Positions 1-4,581 of a stretch of 5,030 bases of DNA are shown here, one piece after another. Both the position numbers and the translations under genes were made by a program. Under the pieces are notes generated by a model. That model worked only from the letters and a program-made list of their open reading frames with translations, did not search any database and had not been told where the DNA came from. Each line of letters begins with the position of its first letter. The first letter of the stretch is position 1. The stretch is from Candidatus Aquicultor primus (lineage in GTDB: Bacteria > Actinomycetota > Aquicultoria > Aquicultorales > Aquicultoraceae): the NCBI GenBank assembly GCA_001767575.1, contig MELI01000024.1, positions 58,606-63,635 on the forward strand. Reading direction: 5' to 3'.

Positions 1-381
1 ACGTATAACAAGATTGGAGCGTTTCTTATCTCTGTTGTCATAGGCTTTATCGGCGGGATGGTCGGTGCGCCCGGTGCTTATATCTTTACGCCCCTTATGA
101 TTTACTTTCTCGGCATTCCAACCAAAATCGCCATTGGAAGTACTTTGGGAATAGCCTTTGCCGCGTCGATTTTTGGGGCCATCGGAAAACTTACAACGGG
201 GCAAGTTCCTTATTTGCTAACGCTGGCCGTAGTAATAGGGGCGGTGCCGGGAGCGAGAATAGGCGCAAAATTTACAAAAAAAGTACCTGCCGCTTCGCTT
301 AAAAAGGCGCTAGGTGTTGTTATAGCCTTTGCCGCAATCCGTATGTGGCTAGACGTGTTATACAAGCTTAATTACCTTTAG
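1..381 (+). CDS. TauE/SafE (TSUP) family membrane transporter, C-terminal half (5' partial)
   Basis: The reading frame is already open at base 1 and ends at a TAG at 379-381, so the start lies outside the window and 126 residues are visible. The family usually has about 250 residues, so this is roughly the second half. The protein is very hydrophobic, with about four membrane segments near visible residues 6-36, 44-62, 70-86 and 100-120. The glycine-rich stretch GFIGGMVGAPGAYIFTPLM, the following IAIGSTLGIAFAASIFGAI and the later GAVPGARIGAKF match the second internal repeat of TSUP proteins. Family members export or import sulfite, sulfoacetate, thiosulfate or other small anions across the inner membrane; the substrate here cannot be read from sequence. 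The ATG at position 58 falls inside the repeat motif and is not a credible start. The gene lies 107 nt upstream of an ArsR-type repressor on the same strand, with sulfur-related genes beyond, which supports a sulfur-anion role by context only. Confidence 0.85.
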   Translation, partial: TYNKIGAFLISVVIGFIGGMVGAPGAYIFTPLMIYFLGIPTKIAIGSTLGIAFAASIFGAIGKLTTGQVPYLLTLAVVIGAVPGARIGAKFTKKVPAASLKKALGVVIAFAAIRMWLDVLYKLNYL

Positions 382-433
382 TAAGGTTTTATGATTTCAA
401 TTTCAACTTAACGGGCTTAGGTAGTGCTGATGC

Positions 434-462
434 TTGACACAACGCATAACTCATTATATCGT
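434..462 (+). promoter_or_regulatory. Candidate sigma70 promoter of the arsR-family gene
   Basis: A perfect -35 hexamer TTGACA sits at 434-439. The best-spaced -10 is weak: TATCGT at 457-462 (17-nt spacer) or TATATC at 455-460 (15-nt spacer), both inside the palindromic operator. A perfect TATAAT also occurs at 481-486 but is 41 nt from the TTGACA and has no good -35 of its own. Whichever -10 is used, the operator covers it, which is the usual layout for an autorepressed ArsR gene. The exact -10 is uncertain. Confidence 0.5.
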
Positions 463-486
463 TATATCGTAATATAACGATATAAT
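453..486. promoter_or_regulatory. Palindromic operator, probable ArsR-family autoregulatory site
   Basis: This is an inverted repeat with perfect 15-bp arms: 453-467 (ATTATATCGTTATAT) pairs with 472-486 (ATATAACGATATAAT) around a 4-nt centre CGTA. The word ATATCGT occurs twice in direct orientation (456-462 and 464-470) and once inverted (477-483), so there may be more than one overlapping dimer site. It lies between the -35 TTGACA and the ATG of the ArsR-family gene, which begins 2 nt after it. ArsR/SmtB dimers typically bind AT-rich imperfect palindromes over their own promoter, so this is the obvious target of the adjacent repressor. It is too AT-rich and too far from a T-tract to be a convincing terminator. 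Confidence 0.75.
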
Positions 487-488
487 AG

Positions 489-878
489 ATGATAATTAAT
501 ATGGTAAGCATAGAACGACTAGTCGAGGTTTTTAAAGTCCTCGGCGATACAACCAGGCTAAAGATAGTAAAGCTCCTTAGCGAGCAAGAGCTTCGCGTCG
601 GCGAGATCGTCGAAATACTAGGCCTTGCCCAGTCCTCGGTATCCCAGCATTTAGCGAGGTTAAGAAGCGCAAAGTTGGTTACTGAAAGACGAGAGGGTCA
701 GGTGGTCTATTATGCGCTTAATTGGGAAAACTTCTTGGCTTTCGAACAATCATGTAAGCGCTTCATGGAAAGTGAGTTGGGCTCAATCGAGACAATGGAC
801 CATGAGTGCCGGCTATTGCGAGCTATTGTTGGCGATAGAAAAGGGAGCAATGAAAGGAGGTTGTGCGCTGGTAAGTAA
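489..878 (+). CDS. ArsR/SmtB-family winged-helix transcriptional repressor
   Basis: This 129-residue protein has the normal ArsR size. Residues 8-35 (IERLVEVFKVLGDTTRLKIVKLL) are the classic N-terminal helices of the family. Residues 37-60 (VGEIVEILGLAQSSVSQHLARL) are the helix-turn-helix, and residues 63-76 (LVTERREGQVVYYAL) are the beta wing. The arsenic-sensing CVC motif at the start of the recognition region is absent: the equivalent stretch reads EQELRVGEI. The cysteines are Cys89 and Cys107 in the C-terminal helices and Cys126 in the tail, so the inducer is not a canonical ArsR arsenite; a sulfur, persulfide or other metal signal is possible but unproven. Two in-frame starts exist, ATG at 489 and ATG at 501. 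Neither has a Shine-Dalgarno, and the ATG at 501 gives the more typical N-terminus, so the start is uncertain by four codons. The gene is preceded by its likely operator and heads the ferredoxin-DsrE-OsmC genes. Confidence 0.9.
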   Translation: MIINMVSIERLVEVFKVLGDTTRLKIVKLLSEQELRVGEIVEILGLAQSSVSQHLARLRSAKLVTERREGQVVYYALNWENFLAFEQSCKRFMESELGSIETMDHECRLLRAIVGDRKGSNERRLCAGK

Positions 879-907
879 TTTTTTTTATCTTGCAATTATC
901 GGCTTAT

Positions 908-925
908 TATAATATGTGCATATTA
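908..925 (+). promoter_or_regulatory. Candidate -10 box overlapped by a palindrome, upstream of the ferredoxin gene
   Basis: A perfect TATAAT lies at 908-913. It overlaps a perfect 7-bp-arm inverted repeat, TAATATG (910-916) with CATATTA (919-925) around TG. No good -35 is found at 16-18 nt upstream; TTGCAA at 890-895 is only 12 nt away. The AT-rich palindrome over a -10 resembles the layout of the operator upstream of the ArsR-family gene, so it could be a second target of that repressor controlling the downstream genes. It may equally be a chance AT-rich palindrome. Confidence 0.35.
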
Positions 926-977
926 AGATATACCGATATGTCCTCGATGAAAAGGCTCGGCTCTCTAAGGAGGCTCT

Positions 978-1622
978 ATGATTAACGCACTCTACTCGTA
1001 CAGACAATTTATCTTAAGCATCGCATTCGTAATGCTTCTTATCGGTGGCTGGTTTTATCCACCACTCGGCTACTTCATGGTGTTTTGTATGTTTGCCGCG
1101 ATAGCGATTGGAGCGGTGAAAGGGCGCAAGTGGTGCGATTGGTATTGCCCAAGAGGAAGCTTTTATGATGCTGTTCTTCGTCGATTTAGCCGAAACATAG
1201 CCGTTCCGGCACTCTTTCGTCACCCCTTGTTTAGAGCAGGCTGGTTGGGTCTGCTTATGTATATGGTGATCTCGAAATTAATCCCAGTCTGGGGCAATGT
1301 ATATCTGATGGGGAAACCATTTGTTCTGATACTTACGGTAACCACGGGAGTAGGCTTATTATTCGGCGCAGTTTATCAATATCGCATATGGTGCATGTTT
1401 TGTCCTATGGGAACAATGGCAAATCTACTTGGCCGCGGTAAGCAGCAAATTGCAATCGATGGGGATATGTGCACCGATTGCGAAACTTGCGCAGAGGTTT
1501 GCCGCATGCAGATTAAGCCTTTCGGGTATAAAGAAGCCGGTCTGGTAAACCACGGCGATTGCTTAAAATGTCAGCAATGCATAGAAGAATGCCCGACAGG
1601 TGCGCTGTCGGACACATTTTAA
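978..1622 (+). CDS. NapH-like membrane 4Fe-4S ferredoxin-type protein
   Basis: This 214-residue polytopic iron-sulfur protein has about four predicted membrane segments, near residues 10-28, 30-47, 87-105 and 114-134. Cytoplasmic-type CP motifs follow segments two and four: Cys53-x3-Cys57-Pro and Cys139-x2-Cys142-Pro. The C-terminal domain has two 4Fe-4S binding motifs of the CxxCxxCxxxC type, Cys165/168/171/175 and Cys195/198/201/205-Pro. This architecture is that of the NapH/NosR-like/YccM group, which moves electrons between quinols or cytoplasmic donors and partner redox enzymes. The partner is unknown here. No nap, nos or mau genes are visible, and the neighbours are DsrE- and OsmC-type thiol proteins, so a role in supplying electrons for sulfur or persulfide reduction is an inference. 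The start is well supported by AAGGAGG at 967-973, 4 nt before the ATG. It lies 99 nt after the ArsR-family gene. Confidence 0.88.
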   Translation: MINALYSYRQFILSIAFVMLLIGGWFYPPLGYFMVFCMFAAIAIGAVKGRKWCDWYCPRGSFYDAVLRRFSRNIAVPALFRHPLFRAGWLGLLMYMVISKLIPVWGNVYLMGKPFVLILTVTTGVGLLFGAVYQYRIWCMFCPMGTMANLLGRGKQQIAIDGDMCTDCETCAEVCRMQIKPFGYKEAGLVNHGDCLKCQQCIEECPTGALSDTF

Positions 1623-1747
1623 TGAATCAAAGATGATAAATTCTGAGAAAAATAAGTCCTATGAGGAATGGTAAAAAGTCTAGGAATAAGCCGCCGGCAT
1701 AAACTTACTTAGAAATCGTCATTTATTTAAAAGCCTGTTATTCGAAC

Positions 1748-1755
1748 AAGGAGGT
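1748..1755 (+). promoter_or_regulatory. Strong Shine-Dalgarno of the DsrE-like gene
   Basis: AAGGAGGT is a full match to the 16S anti-Shine-Dalgarno and sits 7 nt before the ATG at 1763. It fixes that start. The 140-nt gap upstream (1623-1762) shows no other convincing element apart from this site: no gene-sized frame, no T-tailed hairpin and no well-spaced promoter pair. Confidence 0.85.
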
Positions 1756-1762
1756 ATTTAAA

Positions 1763-2194
1763 ATGACTCAGCAGCCAAAGGTAGTTAAGCAAGTCTCAAT
1801 AATGTGTTTTCATGACGAACTCTGTCAAGTGTTTAACGCCATGATGACAGCGTTGAGCCTCTTAAGATCTGGTTCAAAGGTTACCATATTTTTTGGTTCA
1901 AGGGGTATAAATGCGGTGCACAAAGATAAAATCGATAGCCTCACATGTCTACCTGATCAACCAAAGGAGATAAGCGATGCTGTCATGAAAAGGATGGAGG
2001 CGATGGATTTGCCTGACGCGAGCCTGCTTCTTGAGACACTTTATTTTGAAGGGGCAACCATCCTTGCCTGTCCGCTTAATCTGCCGGTATTTGGTATGAG
2101 CGAGGCTGATTTAGTGCAGGGCGTAAAAGTTGCGGATCCAGCTACCTATTACAAAGACGTTGTAATGCAAGCGGATATGAATCTGACTTTTTAA
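1763..2194 (+). CDS. DsrE/DsrF-like (DsrE2-type) sulfur-carrier protein
   Basis: This 143-residue, probably cytoplasmic protein has the DsrE fold signature. A first beta strand (KQVSIMCFH, residues 9-17) is followed by a helix (AMMTALSLLRSG, 26-37), then a strand ending in KVTIFFGSRGI (39-49). The stretch ATILACPLNLPVFGM (98-112) carries the likely active Cys103, at the place where DsrE2-type proteins have a conserved Cys in an Ile/Leu-Ala-Cys context. It is followed by SEADLVQGVKVADPATYYK (113-131), matching the DsrE2 C-terminal region. Other cysteines are at 15, 21 and 62. Family members bind sulfane sulfur on this cysteine and pass it on among TusA, rhodanese or other carriers; DsrE2 proteins are often encoded near TusA and rhodanese genes. 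Neither is seen in this window. Neighbours are a membrane ferredoxin upstream and an OsmC-family protein 85 nt downstream, consistent with a shared thiol-relay function (inference). Confidence 0.82.
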   Translation: MTQQPKVVKQVSIMCFHDELCQVFNAMMTALSLLRSGSKVTIFFGSRGINAVHKDKIDSLTCLPDQPKEISDAVMKRMEAMDLPDASLLLETLYFEGATILACPLNLPVFGMSEADLVQGVKVADPATYYKDVVMQADMNLTF

Positions 2195-2266
2195 GGAAAA
2201 CTTCTTGGTGTCTGAGTTTTAAAGAGATGGGTAAACTAAGAGAATTAAAGAAACTTCAAAATCAAA

Positions 2267-2271
2267 AGGAG
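2267..2271 (+). promoter_or_regulatory. Shine-Dalgarno that decides the OsmC start
   Basis: AGGAG, within AAAAGGAGA, lies 8 nt before the ATG at 2280 but only 2 nt before the alternative TTG at 2274. Normal spacing therefore selects the ATG and a 178-residue protein rather than 180 residues. Confidence 0.75.
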
Positions 2272-2279
2272 AATTGGTT

Positions 2280-2816
2280 ATGGCACGAATAAATAACGTC
2301 GACGTTGACAAGGTTAAGGAATTTGGTGAGCAAATCAAGGGCGATCCCTCTAAGGCAAAAAGAACACAGGTAATCGAAGGGGAATGGCTTCTAAGAGATG
2401 GTGGGTCGCAATTTCAATCAACCGTTAATTTTGAAGGAGGCCAAGCCACATTCGAAGTAGACAACCCTACTTTTATGGGTGGTGGTGGTAGTCTGCCCGG
2501 CCCCATGCACTACTGCTTCTCTGGTCTTGCTTCTTGCTACATCGGCACATTTGCAACAATGGCCTCAATGCTCGGCATTAAGCTCGAAAAGCTTGCGGTT
2601 CGCGTGGAGGCAGATATCAACTTTTCCCGGGTTTTCGGAATTAGCGATCAGCCCATTATGGAAGAGGTAAGAGTGATTCTTAAAGTTGTGAGTAATTCAC
2701 CTGAAGAAAAAATAAGGGAAGCTGAGAAGTTAGCCCTTGAGAGGTGTCCTGTGGTCTTTACACTAAGAAATCCCATTAAGCTTGTGCCGAGTCTGGAGAT
2801 ACATGAAGAATCTTAG
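2280..2816 (+). CDS. OsmC/Ohr-family thiol protein
   Basis: This 178-residue protein belongs to the OsmC superfamily. An N-terminal strand region (residues 30-62, including EGEWLLRDGGSQFQSTVNFEG) leads to the central helix PGPMHYCFSGLASCYIGTF (73-91) with Cys86 at the peroxidatic-type position. The C-terminal helix EKLALERCPVVFTLRNPI (149-166) carries Cys156 at the second-cysteine position. OsmC and Ohr proteins use this cysteine pair to reduce organic hydroperoxides with dihydrolipoyl-type thiols; other branches are associated with sulfur carriers such as TusA. Two details differ from the usual pattern: the Glu of the typical NPEEL or GPMELL motif is His77 here, and there is an extra Cys79. 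The N-terminus is about 20-30 residues longer than in compact OsmC proteins. It is the last gene of the + strand block and is followed by a strong hairpin. A peroxidase role is therefore uncertain; persulfide handling fits the neighbourhood better but is inference. Confidence 0.87.
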   Translation: MARINNVDVDKVKEFGEQIKGDPSKAKRTQVIEGEWLLRDGGSQFQSTVNFEGGQATFEVDNPTFMGGGGSLPGPMHYCFSGLASCYIGTFATMASMLGIKLEKLAVRVEADINFSRVFGISDQPIMEEVRVILKVVSNSPEEKIREAEKLALERCPVVFTLRNPIKLVPSLEIHEES

Positions 2817-2894
2817 TGCTCTAAGGGCGTCAGCCTCTTTGTCTCCAGGCTAAATAGATTCTAGCGTTGGGCCCCTTGCCGGGCACACAATAGA

Positions 2895-2926
2895 ATACAG
2901 CGGGGTCGTATGCGACCCCGCTGTAT
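2895..2926. terminator. Perfect hairpin between convergent genes, probable bidirectional terminator
   Basis: A 14-bp perfect stem, ATACAGCGGGGTCG (2895-2908) with CGACCCCGCTGTAT (2913-2926), closes a 4-nt loop TATG. It sits 78 nt after the OsmC stop and 28 nt from the protease stop on the opposite strand, the expected place for a shared terminator. The T-tract is poor on both sides (GGTTGCTTTC on +, TTCTATTG on -), so termination efficiency is uncertain. The stem is GC-rich and its position is strongly suggestive. Confidence 0.75.
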
Positions 2927-2954
2927 GGTTGCTTTCAATGGTCTCCAGATAAGA

Positions 2955-4091
2955 CTACTCAGCGTTGACGAGGGCAAGCGCGTTGACGAGACCGGCTCCC
3001 TGCTCATCAGCAGTAGCGCCCGAAAGCGGTGTCGCCGTCTGCGCAAGGAGGATCACCATCTGAGCCGGCGTAAGCCCGGGCGCTACCTGCAGTTTAAGCG
3101 CGATTGCGCCGGCCACATGCGGTGCGGCCATGCTGGTACCGCTCATGCTCGCGTATGCCCCGCCCTTATAGGTGGAGTAGATGTTGCTTCCCGGCGCGGC
3201 AACGAGCACTTCAGGCCCGCGGCTGCTCCAGCTTGTCACGTTGTTATTTGAGTCGGTCGCCGAGACCGCTATCACTTCCGGGAGTGCCGCCGGGTAGTCT
3301 ACGGCTGCGCCGTCGTTGCCGGCGGCGGCGACCATTATCAGTCCGGCGGCGTTTGCCGCCTTAACCGCGCTATGTAGTGTCTCGTTATAGTAATTCGAGC
3401 CCAGGCTCATGTTGGCAACCTGTATTCCGTTATCGACACACCACCCGAGACCCGCGATGATGTCAGAAGTCCAACCCATGCCGCTTCTATCCAATACCTT
3501 GACCGCATAGAGGCTGGCGGCGTTTCCGGCACCGACAACGCCGATGGTGTTGTCTAGCGCCGCGACGATGCCCGCGACGTGCGTACCGTGGCCGTTGTCG
3601 TCACTGGCGTTCTTTTTGACGTTGACCAGGTTGATGCCACCCTTGATATTGGCGGCTAAATCGGGATGGGACAGGTCGATGCCGGTGTCGATGATAGCGA
3701 CTTTGACGCCGCTTGCGGTCGATGTCGTCCACGCTAGGTCGGCGTCAATTATATCGATGCCCCACGGGAGAGCCTCCGGTGGCTGTACGGCGCTAGGTTT
3801 GCCCGACGCGCTTACTAATGTATCGTTCTCGACCCGGAGCACGCCCGGCCTATTGGCGAGCGCCGCTTCGGCCTGCGGTGGGACCATCACTACCATCCCG
3901 TTGACAAGCGGCAGGTCTTTGACGCAACCGAAACCGGCCTTCTCGAGAAGCGCGGCCTGAGCCCTCACATTTACGGCGTTATCAAAAATAACGATCTTTC
4001 TTTGAAGGCTCTGCTCACCCGTCGCCAAAGACGGACCCATTGAGAGCAGCAAAAGTGCCGCTAGCAGCACCGCTATCGTTTTTGTTTTCAT
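2955..4091 (-). CDS. Secreted subtilisin-like serine protease (peptidase S8) with propeptide
   Basis: This is a 378-residue secreted endopeptidase. Residues 1-24 are a signal peptide: basic MKTK, a hydrophobic core AVLLAALLLLSM, and a likely cleavage after the SLA at 21-23. Residues about 32-95 form an inhibitor I9-like propeptide (RKIVIFDNAV to VLRVENDTLV). The catalytic domain covers about 108-375, with the complete triad: Asp135 in AIIDTG, His168 in NGHGTHVAG and Ser320 in SGTSMAAPHVAG. The oxyanion Asn259 lies in AAAGND. The domain ends at the C-terminus, with no wall anchor or added module. The start at 4091 is chosen because GGAGGT (4097-4102 on the minus strand) lies 5 nt before the ATG and because the signal peptide begins exactly there. 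The frame stays open upstream to 4286, but the extra 65 codons have no domain and would bury the signal peptide. The gene converges on the OsmC gene and is GC-richer than it. Confidence 0.95.
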   Translation of the reverse strand: MKTKTIAVLLAALLLLSMGPSLATGEQSLQRKIVIFDNAVNVRAQAALLEKAGFGCVKDLPLVNGMVVMVPPQAEAALANRPGVLRVENDTLVSASGKPSAVQPPEALPWGIDIIDADLAWTTSTASGVKVAIIDTGIDLSHPDLAANIKGGINLVNVKKNASDDNGHGTHVAGIVAALDNTIGVVGAGNAASLYAVKVLDRSGMGWTSDIIAGLGWCVDNGIQVANMSLGSNYYNETLHSAVKAANAAGLIMVAAAGNDGAAVDYPAALPEVIAVSATDSNNNVTSWSSRGPEVLVAAPGSNIYSTYKGGAYASMSGTSMAAPHVAGAIALKLQVAPGLTPAQMVILLAQTATPLSGATADEQGAGLVNALALVNAE

Positions 4092-4096
4092 GCGCA

Positions 4097-4102
4097 ACCT
4101 CC
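4097..4102 (-). promoter_or_regulatory. Shine-Dalgarno that decides the protease start
   Basis: On the minus strand this reads GGAGGT, 5 nt before the ATG at 4091. It supports the 378-residue product that begins with a signal peptide over the longer in-frame extension. Confidence 0.85.
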
Positions 4103-4131
4103 ATAGTCTATCGCTTGCCTGAGTTACTGCT

Positions 4132-4159
4132 ATAGTAGCATATTGACGAGAATCTGCAA
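4132..4159 (-). promoter_or_regulatory. Weak candidate promoter of the protease gene
   Basis: On the minus strand TTGCAG (4159-4154) is followed after 16 nt by TACTAT (4137-4132). Each hexamer matches four of six consensus sigma70 bases, and the predicted start of transcription is about 30-35 nt before the protease ATG. It is the best pair in the 176-nt gap between the protease and SEC-C genes, but matches of this quality are common by chance. Confidence 0.3.
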
Positions 4160-4267
4160 GTGTTCGAGTAGACTTTGCGTGAGGCAACACGCGGAAATAC
4201 CATCGCAGACAATGCGGGACGGCAAGGTTTTCGGGTTCTCGCGCGACCGCGCGTATTTTTACCTGCT

Positions 4268-4438
4268 TCAGCCGCGGGATGTACACTGGCTGGCCCTTAT
4301 AGCGGCCAAGCGCTTCTGGTCTTTCTCGAAGTGGCAGTGCTTGTATTTCTTGTCGCTACCGCACCAGCACTTCTCGTTTCTGCCAAGCTCTTGCTCGGGG
4401 GGCTGGCTTTTGCCAAACAAATTCTTAAATAAACTCAT
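4268..4438 (-). CDS. SEC-C zinc-motif microprotein
   Basis: This 56-residue protein runs from an ATG at 4438 to a TGA at 4268-4270. It starts [16 protein letters not shown], and its core is a SEC-C motif, Cys24-x-Cys26-x8-Cys35-His36 ([13 protein letters not shown], residues 24-36), in the usual context [15 protein letters not shown]. The motif binds zinc; it is known from the C-terminus of SecA, where it contacts SecB and ribosomes, and from many small stand-alone proteins of unknown function. Here it makes up nearly the whole protein, followed by a short basic tail. No SecA domain is present, so this is a stand-alone SEC-C protein whose role I cannot state. No Shine-Dalgarno precedes the ATG, and a promoter placed for a leaderless transcript is seen just upstream. 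It is on the same strand as the protease gene, 176 nt ahead of it. Confidence 0.85.
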   Translation of the reverse strand: MSLFKNLFGKSQPPEQELGRNEKCWCGSDKKYKHCHFEKDQKRLAAIRASQCTSRG

Positions 4439-4444
4439 GTCAAC

Positions 4445-4472
4445 ATAATAACATGCTCGTCCAAAGAATCAA
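4445..4472 (-). promoter_or_regulatory. Candidate promoter giving a leaderless SEC-C transcript
   Basis: On the minus strand TTGATT (4472-4467, four of six consensus bases) and TATTAT (4450-4445, five of six) are spaced by 16 nt. The A of the SEC-C ATG lies 7 nt beyond the last base of the -10, exactly where transcription would begin. This would explain the missing Shine-Dalgarno. Apart from this pair I see nothing definite in the 143-nt gap 4439-4581. Confidence 0.5.
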
Positions 4473-4581
4473 TTGTGACGCCGCCGATGCACGTCGATTC
4501 GGGCGCTCACTGAAGGATTGTGGTTGCCGGCCCGACAACGCTTCGAAAACACCTACCTTGAATATCGCGCGTCTAATAAAA

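Noticed and set aside
725..738. 14-nt exact repeat GGAAAACTTCTTGG, also at 2195-2208
   Set aside because: One copy is inside the ArsR coding region and the other directly follows the DsrE-like stop. A single 14-nt match in 5 kb is not strongly unexpected, and no flanking similarity extends it.
2227..2292. 21-codon frame MGKLRELKKLQNQKENWLWHE before the OsmC gene
   Set aside because: It has no properly spaced ribosome site, overlaps the OsmC start and is lysine-rich only because the gap is A-rich.
3544..3960. Long open frame on the + strand opposite the protease gene
   Set aside because: It is the antisense of a clear S8 protease with a full catalytic triad, and long antisense frames are expected in GC-rich coding DNA. 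The translated protein resembles no family I know.
4092..4286. 65-codon upstream extension of the protease reading frame
   Set aside because: It has no recognisable domain, overlaps the end of the SEC-C gene and would place the signal peptide internally; the ATG at 4091 has its own Shine-Dalgarno.
4143..4448. Two + strand open frames of 85-101 codons opposite the SEC-C gene
   Set aside because: They are antisense to the SEC-C motif gene, lack Shine-Dalgarno sites and show no domain.
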